Of a stretch of DNA of 64,000 nucleotides, positions 8,586-16,038 are shown piece by piece. The notes under the pieces were generated by a model. That model had not been told where the DNA came from. It made no database searches and saw nothing but the letters and a program-made list of their open reading frames with translations. This DNA is from Anaerococcus vaginimassiliensis (GTDB lineage: Bacteria > Bacillota > Clostridia > Tissierellales > Peptoniphilaceae), in contig NZ_LR130844.1 in NCBI RefSeq assembly GCF_900626155.1, positions 1,508,880-1,572,879 of the forward strand. The letters are read 5' to 3'. Position numbers and translations under genes: made by a program. Position 1 is the stretch's first letter. Every line of letters begins with the position of its first letter.

Positions 8586-8996
8586 ATGACAGAAATAAAT
8601 AAAAATGAAAATTTTGCTGGAGAAGTAAGTGAATATGTAGTTAGTGATAAAGTGCTAGCTAAAATCTCTAAAAAAGTTGTAGATAAAGTTGACGGTGTTT
8701 TAGATATTCAACGCGGATTCTTTGATAACATCACAAGTACTTTTTCTACAGACTCTGAATCAACTAGTGGAATTTCAATCAGTCAAAAAGATATGGATTC
8801 AGTTGTTGAAGCTGGCATTATCTTAGAGTATGGAAAAAGAGCTGAAGAAGTATTTAGAAATCTAGATAAAGCAATTAAGACAGAAATTAAAAACTTAACT
8901 GGTATTAATGTTAAAGCGGTAAAAGTTAATATCGTTGATATCTTAACTAAAGAAGAATTTAAGAAAAAACAAGAACAAGAAGAAAAGAATAAATAA
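8586..8996 (+). CDS. Asp23/Gls24 family envelope stress protein
   Basis: A 136-aa soluble protein of the Asp23 (alkaline shock) family, often membrane-associated through partners and linked to envelope stress in Firmicutes. The family start VVSDKVLAKISKKVVDKVDGV and the later AGIILEYGKRAEEVFRNL / GINVKAVKVNIVDI are recognisable. The tail is a charged KKQEQEEKNK. AAGGAGAT lies 7 bases before the ATG. A bidirectional terminator follows at 9009-9045. A promoter of its own is not clear; it may also be reached from the copper operon. Confidence 0.88.
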   Translation: MTEINKNENFAGEVSEYVVSDKVLAKISKKVVDKVDGVLDIQRGFFDNITSTFSTDSESTSGISISQKDMDSVVEAGIILEYGKRAEEVFRNLDKAIKTEIKNLTGINVKAVKVNIVDILTKEEFKKKQEQEEKNK

Positions 8997-9008
8997 AAGT
9001 AATATAAT

Positions 9009-9045
9009 AAGCTCCCCTCTATTTAATAAATAGAAGGGAGCTTTT
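9009..9045. terminator. Bidirectional terminator between asp23-like gene and queT
   Basis: AAGCTCCC (9009-9016) pairs with GGGAGCTT (9036-9043), with an inner CTATTT/AAATAG stem, followed by T residues on the plus strand. It separates convergent genes and includes the queT stop region. Confidence 0.8.
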
Positions 9046-9532
9046 AAAATTCGTAAATATATTTCATAAAACCATCGTTTTTTTCAAGTATTTTAAATAC
9101 TAAAACTCCAATAATACTTACCATAACAAATTCGCTTGCCATAAATTGTCCTGCCATTATCCAAAAAGAAATACTATTATCTAATATAAAATATGTTCCT
9201 AAAGCTGGAACTATTACCATTAGAACAGGCCAAAGTGATGATGTAAATAGATTTTTAGTTCTTTTAATCAACTCAAAAGCAATAAATGATGATAAGGTAC
9301 CTAAAGTAACATCGAAGGCTGCCATAGGTGAAAATAAGTTTGCTATAGCGCATCCTAAAACTAAACCAGGTATAAACCTTTTGTTATAAAACACTAACAG
9401 CACCATAATTTCACTAAATCTTAACTGTATAGGCCCATATGACGCCATAGGCAACATTATAGTAAGTACAGCATATAAAGCTGCTACCACCGCTGATTTT
9501 ACCAAATAATTGGTATCTAAATTATTCTTCAT
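9044..9532 (-). CDS. queT: QueT family queuosine-precursor transporter (ECF substrate-binding component)
   Basis: Integral membrane protein of about 162 aa with five or six hydrophobic helices, matching the COG4708/QueT family: KSAVVAALYAVLTIMLPMAS, YGPIQLRFSE, and GCAIANLFSPMAAFDVTLGTL. Family members are S components of energy-coupling-factor importers for preQ1 or related queuine precursors. The ATG at 9532 is preceded by AAGGAG, 6 bases away. An upstream in-frame ATG at 9568 lies inside the riboswitch and is rejected. tgt and queA at 40-42 kb would use the imported precursor. The ECF energising module is not in this window. Confidence 0.9.
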   Translation of the reverse strand: MKNNLDTNYLVKSAVVAALYAVLTIMLPMASYGPIQLRFSEIMVLLVFYNKRFIPGLVLGCAIANLFSPMAAFDVTLGTLSSFIAFELIKRTKNLFTSSLWPVLMVIVPALGTYFILDNSISFWIMAGQFMASEFVMVSIIGVLVFKILEKNDGFMKYIYEF

Positions 9533-9538
9533 ATTAAA

Positions 9539-9578
9539 CTCCTTGATATTTTTTACAATGGGTCCCAAGAAACATTGC
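9539..9578 (-). ncRNA. Candidate preQ1-I riboswitch in the queT leader
   Basis: On the minus strand a 5-bp stem CAATG/CATTG (9573-9577 with 9556-9560) encloses a 12-base loop TTTCTTGGGACC, followed by an A-rich stretch TAAAAAATAT. The loop CTTG can pair with CAAG (9542-9545), which overlaps the AAGGAG ribosome binding site, giving the H-type pseudoknot of preQ1-I aptamers. Ligand binding should hide the Shine-Dalgarno. The aptamer starts within 1-2 bases of the predicted transcript start, and the gene is a queuosine-precursor transporter. Confidence 0.78.
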
Positions 9579-9584
9579 CTATAT

Positions 9585-9612
9585 ATTATAGCATAAATCT
9601 ATTAGTTATCAA
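9585..9612 (-). promoter_or_regulatory. Promoter of queT
   Basis: TTGATA, a 16-base spacer and TATAAT (9585-9590) on the minus strand, with TGC before the -10 (extended -10). Transcription should begin near 9578, right at the start of the riboswitch stem. Confidence 0.75.
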
Positions 9613-9626
9613 ACTAAAATAGCTAA

Positions 9627-9652
9627 TAAAAAAGAGAGATTAAATCTCTCCT
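9627..9652 (-). terminator. Terminator after the dut operon
   Basis: GAGAGAT (9634-9640) and ATCTCTC (9644-9650) form a 7-bp stem with a 3-base loop, followed by six T residues on the minus strand. It closes the dut / membrane-protein operon. Confidence 0.8.
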
Positions 9653-9705
9653 AATATTCTTTAATCATTATTAACTTGATTTGATATAAAAACCATTCAG
9701 ATAAC

Positions 9706-10242
9706 TTATTGGATACTAAGTACCTTTGCGTCTTTTATCCGCGAGTCTTTACTTTTATCTGTAGTATCAATTAAAGTAAAAGATCCCAGAGTTTTGTCGT
9801 AATCCTTATTAGCTTTGCCATTGATTTTATATACTACTAGTATTCTATTTACTTCAAGAGCAACTGACATTGGTAATGTTTCAGTCTTACCATTAGAATC
9901 TTCAACGAGTATTTCTGGTGACTCTTCTAAATTGTACGATAAATCACCTAATAATTGTTCAAGTGGCACACCTGTAACATTCACTTCTTCTCTATTATTA
10001 TTTAAGCTTATTTTTTGATCTATATTCTTATAAGATCTTAGTTCCTTTAGAGAAAAAGACTTTTGATTATCATTGTTATCTTTGACAATTAATATATCAT
10101 TCTCATAATTCTTTAAACTATGATTAGATATCCCATTTTTTATAAATATTAATAAAATAAATAATACGAAAAGTCCAATTAAACCTAGATATATTCTATA
10201 TTTATTCTTTTTGAAAGTTTTAGACCAATTATTCTTACTCAT
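9706..10242 (-). CDS. Membrane-anchored protein with a possible sulfite-oxidase-like fold domain
   Basis: A 178-aa protein with a basic N-terminus, one membrane helix (about residues 17-35, LGLIGLFVLFILLIFI) and an extracellular domain. That domain has the rhythm of the oxidoreductase molybdopterin-binding-like fold: FSLKELRSYK, then VNVTGVPLEQLLGDL, then ILVEDSNGKTETLP and ILVVYKINGK. The domain is only about 120 aa and has no obvious cofactor cysteine, so an enzymatic role is unlikely; a surface or redox-partner role is a guess. Its ATG overlaps the dut stop by 4 bases. A terminator follows. Confidence 0.6.
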   Translation of the reverse strand: MSKNNWSKTFKKNKYRIYLGLIGLFVLFILLIFIKNGISNHSLKNYENDILIVKDNNDNQKSFSLKELRSYKNIDQKISLNNNREEVNVTGVPLEQLLGDLSYNLEESPEILVEDSNGKTETLPMSVALEVNRILVVYKINGKANKDYDKTLGSFTLIDTTDKSKDSRIKDAKVLSIQ

Positions 10243-10673
10243 TTTCCGGTTGAACCGAATCCTTCCTCTCCTCTTGCTGTATCTTCAAGTTCATCAACTA
10301 ATTCTATGTCAAATTTTTGGTATGGTTGAATTACAAGTTGGGCTAGTCTGTCACCGTTTTTTATAACTTGATTTTCTTTTCCATAATTGTAGAAGAAAAC
10401 CATAATTTCTCCCCTATAATCAGAATCAATGACTCCTATTGTGTTGGCTAACATTAATTGCCTCTTAACTCCAGTAGATGATCTTGGATAAACTCCTCCA
10501 AAATATCCTTCTGGAATCTCAACCTTAACTCCAGTATGTACCTTTACAGTTTCTCCTGGTTTTATAACAATATCATCTTTAGTATAAGAGTATAAATCTA
10601 TCCCTGCAGAATGAATAGTTCCATATGATGGAACTTTAGATTCTACAATCATTTTTAATCTTTTATTATTCAT
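10239..10673 (-). CDS. dut: dUTP diphosphatase (dUTPase)
   Basis: Trimeric dUTPase of about 144 aa that converts dUTP to dUMP, keeping uracil out of DNA and feeding dTMP synthesis. Motifs in order: SAGIDLYS, PRSSTGVK, NTIGVIDSDYRGE, GDRLAQLVI, and the C-terminal RGEEGFGSTG arm that closes on the substrate. I chose the ATG at 10673 because AAGGTGG lies 5 bases upstream; a GTG at 10682 lies within that site. Functionally it complements ung at 27 kb. Confidence 0.96.
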   Translation of the reverse strand: MNNKRLKMIVESKVPSYGTIHSAGIDLYSYTKDDIVIKPGETVKVHTGVKVEIPEGYFGGVYPRSSTGVKRQLMLANTIGVIDSDYRGEIMVFFYNYGKENQVIKNGDRLAQLVIQPYQKFDIELVDELEDTARGEEGFGSTGK

Positions 10674-10695
10674 AATATCCACCTTTTCCTTTAAT

Positions 10696-10723
10696 AATAT
10701 ACCAATTTTCGATGATTTTACAA
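10696..10723 (-). promoter_or_regulatory. Promoter of dut
   Basis: TTGTAA, 16 bases, then TATATT (10696-10701) with TGG before it on the minus strand. The rest of the 200-base gap (10683-10878) holds the divergent promoter at about 10831; I see no other feature in it. Confidence 0.6.
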
Positions 10724-10828
10724 CGATACTTTAGTTACGATTTTACCAAAGGTCTTATCTGTTATATAGAATATATAGATAAAATATATTATTGCAAACG
10801 ATAACTAGTGAAATTTTTATTAATATCT

Positions 10829-10836
10829 GTTATAAT
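10829..10836 (+). promoter_or_regulatory. Extended -10 promoter of the small acidic protein gene
   Basis: TGTTATAAT on the plus strand is an extended -10 box; no convincing -35 is present. Transcription would begin near 10843, about 36 bases before the ATG at 10879. Confidence 0.55.
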
Positions 10837-10878
10837 ATAAATGTAAGTAAAATTTAAAACATAGAAGGAGAGATTTTT

Positions 10879-11115
10879 ATGACAGATGATAAAAAAGTAA
10901 CTAATGATAACCAATACAGAGGAAATGACGAACTTGACAAAAAAGTTAGGGATGAAAACAAAGAAACTGGTGGAGAATCATTAGATAAAAAATTAGGACC
11001 AGATCAAGAAAATCTAAGAAGCATTAGCGATGAAGCTGATGAAAACTCAAATGTAGGCGTTGAATCACGTAGAACAAGAGCAGACTTCTCTGAAAATCCA
11101 TCAGAAGATAAATAA
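10879..11115 (+). CDS. Small acidic, disordered hypothetical protein
   Basis: A 78-aa protein very rich in Asp, Glu, Asn and Lys, without hydrophobic core or cysteine. It contains two related segments (NDELDKKVRDENKETGG and GESLDKKLGPDQENL), suggesting an internal duplication of a short DELDKK-like unit. The start is well supported by AAGGAGAG and a promoter; a strong palindromic terminator follows. As a standalone monocistronic gene with its own signals it is very likely real. I do not recognise a family; a stress-related disordered protein is only a guess. Confidence 0.8.
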   Translation: MTDDKKVTNDNQYRGNDELDKKVRDENKETGGESLDKKLGPDQENLRSISDEADENSNVGVESRRTRADFSENPSEDK

Positions 11116-11121
11116 TTACAT

Positions 11122-11149
11122 AAAAGCCCAAGATTAATCTTGGGCTTTT
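11122..11149. terminator. Bidirectional terminator, perfect 28-base palindrome
   Basis: AAAAGCCCAAGATT is followed at once by its exact reverse complement, with A runs on one side and T runs on the other. It serves the small acidic protein gene on the plus strand and trhP on the minus strand. Confidence 0.9.
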
Positions 11150-11156
11150 AAAATAT

Positions 11157-12395
11157 CTATTTTTCAATTTTTCTTCTTAACATGTCTCCTTTTTCTAGAG
11201 GAAGATCAATCTTTATGAAAATTTCTTCCTTAGGTTGATTAGCAACCTCTATATCCTCTCCTTTTTTATTTTTCATATTGTCTATTTCTAATTCATAAAA
11301 GTCTGGAGAGTTAGAGAATATTTCAATCTTATCACCTAAGAAGAACCTATTTCTCTGCTCAATTGTTGCAATTTTTGTTTCCTTGTCGTAATCTAAAACT
11401 GTACCTATGAAATCATAATATCTAATATATGATGAGTTTTCATATATTTGAGCACTTGAATCTGGTTTGTTATAGAAAAATGCTTTCGTAAAGTGTCTGT
11501 GGCTAGCCTTTGTTATTTCATCATAATATTTTTTGGCAACTTCTTCATTGAATGTACCAGCATAGTAACTATCAATAGCTTGCCTATAGCTTCTAATAAC
11601 TGTCGCTACATAAAAGGCTGTTTTCATTCTTCCTTCGATTTTAAAGCTATCTATGCCTGCCTCTATTAATTTATCTATTTCATCTATCAAGCATAGGTCT
11701 TTTGAATTCATTATGAAAGTGCCGCCCTTACCATCTTCTTCTATTGGATAATATTCTCCAGGTCTTGTCTCTTCTTGTATAGAATATTTCCACCTACAAG
11801 ATTGTGCACAGTCTCCTCTGTTAGCATCTCTACCTGTCATATAATTTGATAGTAGGCATCTACCTGAATATGATATACACATAGCTCCATGGATAAAGCA
11901 TTCAATTTCCATATCCTCTGGCGCATTTTTCTTAACCTCTTTAATCTCTTCAAAAGAAAGTTCCCTAGCTAGAATAACTCTCTTAGCTCCCATATCATGC
12001 CAGAATTTAACTGTTGCAGAGTTTGTAACTGATGCTTGGGTACTTATATGAAGATCAATATCAGTATGCTCCTTAGCTAAAGAAAAAATACCAGGATCTG
12101 AAATTATTAAAGCATCTACCTTTATAGAATCCAAGAATTCAAGATATTCTACAAGACCAGTCATGTCATCATCGTGCGGTAATATATTCATAGTAACATG
12201 TACTCTTACATTGTTATCATGAGCAAGTTTGACGGCTTTTGTTAATTCATCCTTATCAAAATTTTTAGCATTTGCTCTTAATCCAAAACTATCTCCTGCT
12301 AAAAATACTGCATTTGCTCCAAATTTTATTGCTGTTTCTAATCTTTCCATATCCCCCGCGGGCGCAAGCAATTCTACTTTTTTGTTTGTTGTCAT
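11157..12395 (-). CDS. trhP: U32-family tRNA 5-hydroxyuridine synthase TrhP
   Basis: Peptidase-U32-type protein of 412 aa. The family member TrhP makes 5-hydroxyuridine at the wobble position of tRNAs, using prephenate; it is not a protease in practice. Features: LLAPAGDMERLETAI, the signature ECFIHGAMCISYSGRC, and the iron-sulphur/cluster cysteines 166, 173, 180, 196 and 200 (CAQSC). The ATG overlaps the trmR stop (TAATG) with TAAGGAG upstream inside trmR. The pairing with trmR directly upstream parallels the bacilli yrrM-yrrN-yrrO set, but only one U32 gene is present here. Confidence 0.88.
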   Translation of the reverse strand: MTTNKKVELLAPAGDMERLETAIKFGANAVFLAGDSFGLRANAKNFDKDELTKAVKLAHDNNVRVHVTMNILPHDDDMTGLVEYLEFLDSIKVDALIISDPGIFSLAKEHTDIDLHISTQASVTNSATVKFWHDMGAKRVILARELSFEEIKEVKKNAPEDMEIECFIHGAMCISYSGRCLLSNYMTGRDANRGDCAQSCRWKYSIQEETRPGEYYPIEEDGKGGTFIMNSKDLCLIDEIDKLIEAGIDSFKIEGRMKTAFYVATVIRSYRQAIDSYYAGTFNEEVAKKYYDEITKASHRHFTKAFFYNKPDSSAQIYENSSYIRYYDFIGTVLDYDKETKIATIEQRNRFFLGDKIEIFSNSPDFYELEIDNMKNKKGEDIEVANQPKEEIFIKIDLPLEKGDMLRRKIEK

Positions 12396-13027
12396 TATAT
12401 CTCCTTATAACTAATACTTAGTCCATCTCCAATCGGAACTATACTTGTTTTATAATCTTCTCTTTTAGTAATATCTGCTAAAAAATTTCTCAATCTTTTT
12501 ACAATAGTGATTTTTCTTTTTTCGATCAAATCATCATTACATACTTCGCCTCTAAATAAAATATTATCTGCAACTATGATTCCACCTTTATTTAGTAGAT
12601 ATTTATCTACATAATCGAAGTAAAATTTATAATTTGATTTATTAGCATCTATGAAAACAAAATCAAAGCCTTGATTTAAAGTAGTCAAGGCTTTTTCTGC
12701 ATCATCATTTATTAAGTTTATATTTTTATCATATTTTTTGAAATTATCTTTTGCAATATTCGCCATTTCACTAGATAATTCAATAGTTGTAATGTCAGCA
12801 TCAGAATATTTTGAAAATACCAAAGAAGAATAGCCAATTGCTGTACCTATTTCTAAAATAGATTTAGGCTTTGATATTGAAACTAAAGTTTTTAGAAATT
12901 CCTTAGTTTCAGTTTTCATTATAGGCACATTATTAGCCTCTGCATACTCTCTTAGTTCGAGATAATCCATATCTTCTGATAAAAAGTTTATAAATGATGA
13001 TACATACTCATTATTTATATGACTCAT
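12395..13027 (-). CDS. trmR: tRNA 5-hydroxyuridine methyltransferase TrmR (O-methyltransferase)
   Basis: SAM-dependent class I O-methyltransferase of about 210 aa. The SAM site is ILEIGTAIGYSS, followed by the acidic TTIELS and the metal-binding FDFVFIDANKSNY, typical of the cation-dependent COMT-like family. TrmR methylates ho5U34 of tRNA to mo5U. Adjacent trhP makes the substrate, which supports the assignment. The ATG at 13027 overlaps the rnj end; a TTG at 13036 is an alternative. It overlaps both neighbours and is probably part of one long transcript. Confidence 0.85.
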   Translation of the reverse strand: MSHINNEYVSSFINFLSEDMDYLELREYAEANNVPIMKTETKEFLKTLVSISKPKSILEIGTAIGYSSLVFSKYSDADITTIELSSEMANIAKDNFKKYDKNINLINDDAEKALTTLNQGFDFVFIDANKSNYKFYFDYVDKYLLNKGGIIVADNILFRGEVCNDDLIEKRKITIVKRLRNFLADITKREDYKTSIVPIGDGLSISYKEI

Positions 13028-14693
13028 TTGTTTCAAGCTCTGAAATTACAGGTAGAATCATAGGGTCACGACCCAATTCATTATAGATATATGATTTTAG
13101 GTCTTCTCTTATCTTGTATTTTATTTGGCTAATAGCTCTTATATCTTTGTCTGCACATCTTTTTATTGATCTTATTACAACATCTTTTGCATTTTCAATG
13201 ATATCTTGATTTTCTTTTACATATACGAAACCACGAGATACTATCTCAGGGCCAGCAAGTAGTTGTTGTGTATGTTTATCAAAAGTAATAGATACAACCA
13301 TTAATCCGTCTTCTGATAGGTGTTTTCTATCCTTTAGAACAATATTCCCAACATCACCAATGCCTGATCCATCTACTAGTATGTTTCCTGCTTGTACTCT
13401 TCCATTTATTGCACCAGATTTTTTTGTAAACTCATATACATCACCGTTTTTACCTATCAAGATATTTTCTTTTGGCTGACCCATATCTTCAGCTATTTCT
13501 GCGTGTTTTTGAAGTTGTCTAACTTCTCCATGGGCTGGTAGTAAATATTTAGGTGTTGTCAATTGGTACATCAATTTAATCTCTTCTTGGCAAGCGTGAC
13601 CAGAAGCATGGACCTTAGCTAAAGATGAATAAATAATCTTGCAACCAATTTTTGTAAGATTATTTATTGTATTATTGATAGCCATTTCATTACCTGGTAT
13701 AGCTGACGAAGATAAAATTACTGTATCAGTTTCATTTAGGTTTATTTGTTTATGTTCTCTGTTTGCCATTCTTGTAAGAGCAGATAGTGGCTCACCTTGT
13801 GTACCAGTAGATAATACTACAATTTCATCGTCTGCATAATTCTTTATACTCTTCATATCAATTATAGTATTATTTTTAATTTTCAAATATCCTAAATCAC
13901 TTGCAATCCTAACGTTATTTAACATAGAGCGACCTGATAAGGCTACTTTTTTATTGTATCTTTCAGCTGCATAAATTATTTGTTGTACTCTATGAAGGTT
14001 TGAGGCAAAAGTAGCCACAATTATCCTAGATTTTGCTCTACCAAATATTTGTATAAATGTGTCACCAACGGTTTTTTCACTTACTGAATAGCCTTCTCTT
14101 TCCACATTCGTACTATCAGCAAATAGAGCTAGAACTCCTTTTTTTCCTAATTCAGCTAATCTTTGTATATCAGTTGGATCATTATCAATTGGTGTAAAAT
14201 CCATTTTAAAGTCACCAGTAAATATAACCGTTCCTACAGGTGATTTAACTGCAATGGAGCAAGCATCTGGAATAGAATGGCTAACTCTAATAAACTCACA
14301 TGATAAAGAACCAGCTTTAACAGTGTTATTTACATTAACCATCTTAATTTTATTTGGATTTAGTCCGTGCTCTTTGAATTTATTTTCTAATAAACCCTTT
14401 GTTAACTTAGAACAATAAACATTTGTATCTATATTTTTTAAGAAATATGGAATAGCACCTATATGGTCTTCATGACCATGGGTTACAAATATTCCTTTTA
14501 GTTTCTTTTTATTTTCTTCTACATAAGTAAAATCTGGTATTACGATATCAACTCCCAACATTTCTGCATCAGGAAAGGTCAATCCGCAATCAATCATAAT
14601 CATGTCATTACCATATTCTACTACAGTGCAGTTTTTACCTACTTCTTGTAATCCCCCCAAAGGGATTATTCTTAATTTCTTGTCATTTTGCAT
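13011..14693 (-). CDS. rnj: Ribonuclease J
   Basis: Metallo-beta-lactamase/beta-CASP ribonuclease (about 560 aa) with endo- and 5'-3' exonuclease activity, central to mRNA decay and rRNA maturation. Motifs: LGGLQEVGKN near the start, THGHEDHIGAIPYFL (zinc ligands), FTGDFK, and the late HASGHA and LPAHGE. I placed the start at the ATG at 14693 because AAGGAGTAAAA precedes it; the longer frame to 14732 overlaps the fur-like gene. The C-terminal domain is complete. trmR overlaps its end. Confidence 0.95.
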   Translation of the reverse strand: MQNDKKLRIIPLGGLQEVGKNCTVVEYGNDMIMIDCGLTFPDAEMLGVDIVIPDFTYVEENKKKLKGIFVTHGHEDHIGAIPYFLKNIDTNVYCSKLTKGLLENKFKEHGLNPNKIKMVNVNNTVKAGSLSCEFIRVSHSIPDACSIAVKSPVGTVIFTGDFKMDFTPIDNDPTDIQRLAELGKKGVLALFADSTNVEREGYSVSEKTVGDTFIQIFGRAKSRIIVATFASNLHRVQQIIYAAERYNKKVALSGRSMLNNVRIASDLGYLKIKNNTIIDMKSIKNYADDEIVVLSTGTQGEPLSALTRMANREHKQINLNETDTVILSSSAIPGNEMAINNTINNLTKIGCKIIYSSLAKVHASGHACQEEIKLMYQLTTPKYLLPAHGEVRQLQKHAEIAEDMGQPKENILIGKNGDVYEFTKKSGAINGRVQAGNILVDGSGIGDVGNIVLKDRKHLSEDGLMVVSITFDKHTQQLLAGPEIVSRGFVYVKENQDIIENAKDVVIRSIKRCADKDIRAISQIKYKIREDLKSYIYNELGRDPMILPVISELETNESYK

Positions 14694-15132
14694 TTTTACT
14701 CCTTGTATTTTTACAATCGGAGCAAGTTCCAAAGATTCTTAAAGAATAATAATCAAGATCAAAATCATACTTCTCTTTTAATGATTCTTTTATTTCGTCT
14801 TTTGACAAAAATTCTTCTTCAATGATTTTTCCACATGAAGTACATATTATATGATCGTGGTGATCATTTTTAGGATCTATCAGTTCATAAGTGTAAGCTT
14901 GGTCGGTAAATTCTTGTTTATTAACAATTCCTAGCTCTTCAAAAATATTTAATGTTCTATAAATAGTTGCTATACCTACTTGTTTATGATCCTTGTGTAC
15001 TGATGAAAATAGTTCTTCAGGGGTAATATGTTTTGCCTCTGAATTTTTAAGTGCGTTGAAGATTATTTCTCTTTGTTTAGTAAACTTTTGATTATTTTCC
15101 TCAAAAATTTTTCTAATCTGATCAGTATTCAT
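14683..15132 (-). CDS. Fur family transcriptional regulator
   Basis: Metal-dependent regulator of 149 aa. The winged helix has VGIATIYRTLNIFEELGIV; the metal-sensing region has HHDHIICTSCGK (His91-94, Cys97, Cys100) and a second CxxC (Cys137, Cys140) making the structural zinc site. Whether it senses iron (Fur), peroxide (PerR) or zinc (Zur) cannot be told from sequence alone. It overlaps DUF1292 upstream and slightly overlaps the rnj start, so it lies in the alaS-ireB-ruvX line of genes. Confidence 0.9.
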   Translation of the reverse strand: MNTDQIRKIFEENNQKFTKQREIIFNALKNSEAKHITPEELFSSVHKDHKQVGIATIYRTLNIFEELGIVNKQEFTDQAYTYELIDPKNDHHDHIICTSCGKIIEEEFLSKDEIKESLKEKYDFDLDYYSLRIFGTCSDCKNTRSKNAK

Positions 15133-15364
15133 CCAAATCTTCTTTCATGTCTTCATATAAAGCAATTATTTCATCTAATTCATCTTGGTCTTCTATAGCT
15201 TTGAATATAACTTCTCCGTCACTTTCAATAAGCTCAACCATAAGTATTAGATCATCGTCAATTTGCTTTAAGGCTGCATAATTAGCCTCATCTACTCCGA
15301 ATGTATCTATTAGTTCAAATTCGACTTCATTATTCTCTTGGTCAAGTAAAATGATTTTATCCAT
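15122..15364 (-). CDS. DUF1292 family protein
   Basis: An 80-aa acidic protein of the DUF1292 (YrzB-like) family, with DQENNEVEFELIDTF and YAALKQIDDDLILMV. No activity is established. The start at 15364 overlaps the ruvX stop; the longer frame to 15409 runs into ruvX. The order alaS-ireB-ruvX-DUF1292 is widely conserved in Firmicutes. A second, longer DUF1292 gene lies at 54970-55326. Confidence 0.88.
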   Translation of the reverse strand: MDKIILLDQENNEVEFELIDTFGVDEANYAALKQIDDDLILMVELIESDGEVIFKAIEDQDELDEIIALYEDMKEDLDEY

Positions 15365-15776
15365 TTTTTCTCCTATCCAAATAAGTTTGCAATATAAAAG
15401 TCGCCGCAATCTTGTCTATATACTGCTTGCGGTTTTCTCTTCTGACTTTCATATCTATCAGAACTGACTCTGATTGAATAGTAGTCATTCTTTCATCTTC
15501 ATATACAATTTCTACATCAGTTTGTTTTTTTAATAAATCCACAAAACTCATTACCTTCATAGATTGAGGTCCGATTGTATTATTCATATTTTTAGGCAAA
15601 CCTACAACTATTAGGTTAACATCATTTTCATCAATGATTTCTAGTAGTCTTTGTATATCTAAACTTGCTTTTTTTCTTTTAATAGTTTCTTTTGCTTGTG
15701 CCAGCAAAAACATAGGGTCACTAAGAGCAACCCCAATTGTTTTATCCCCGACATCAAGTCCCATTATTCTACTCAT
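15357..15776 (-). CDS. ruvX: Holliday junction resolvase-like protein RuvX (YqgF)
   Basis: RNase H-fold protein of 139 aa. MGLDVGDKTIGVALSDP near the start carries the first catalytic aspartate; VGLPKNMNNTIGPQS and YEDERMTT are the family's other landmarks. Roles reported for the family include 16S rRNA processing and junction cleavage. It overlaps ireB by 8 bases upstream and DUF1292 downstream. Confidence 0.92.
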   Translation of the reverse strand: MSRIMGLDVGDKTIGVALSDPMFLLAQAKETIKRKKASLDIQRLLEIIDENDVNLIVVGLPKNMNNTIGPQSMKVMSFVDLLKKQTDVEIVYEDERMTTIQSESVLIDMKVRRENRKQYIDKIAATFILQTYLDRRKNG

Positions 15777-16029
15777 TTATATATGCTTCTAGTAACTCTT
15801 CAAGGATTTTATCCCTATCAACTGTTCTAATTAGCTTTCTGGCTCCGTCATGAGCTGTAATGTAAGTTGGATCTCCTGATAATAAATATCCTACTATTTG
15901 ACCTGTTGGTTTGTACCCCTTATCTTCCAATGCTTTGTAAACAGTTGTTAGAATTTGTCTAATATCTTTATCTTGATCTTTTTCTCTTTTAAAGAGCATG
16001 GTCTCATTGAAGTTATTTTTATCAGTCAT
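15769..16029 (-). CDS. ireB: IreB family regulatory phosphoprotein
   Basis: Protein of 86 aa from the UPF0297/IreB family. The N-terminal segment NETMLFKRE contains the threonine that the Ser/Thr kinase IreK phosphorylates in enterococci, where IreB limits cephalosporin resistance. GYKPTGQIVGYLLSGDPTYI and HDGARKLIRTVDRDKILEEL are conserved. It sits between alaS and ruvX in the standard order. No kinase gene is in this window. Confidence 0.92.
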   Translation of the reverse strand: MTDKNNFNETMLFKREKDQDKDIRQILTTVYKALEDKGYKPTGQIVGYLLSGDPTYITAHDGARKLIRTVDRDKILEELLEAYINE

Positions 16030-16038
16030 AATTTCTCC

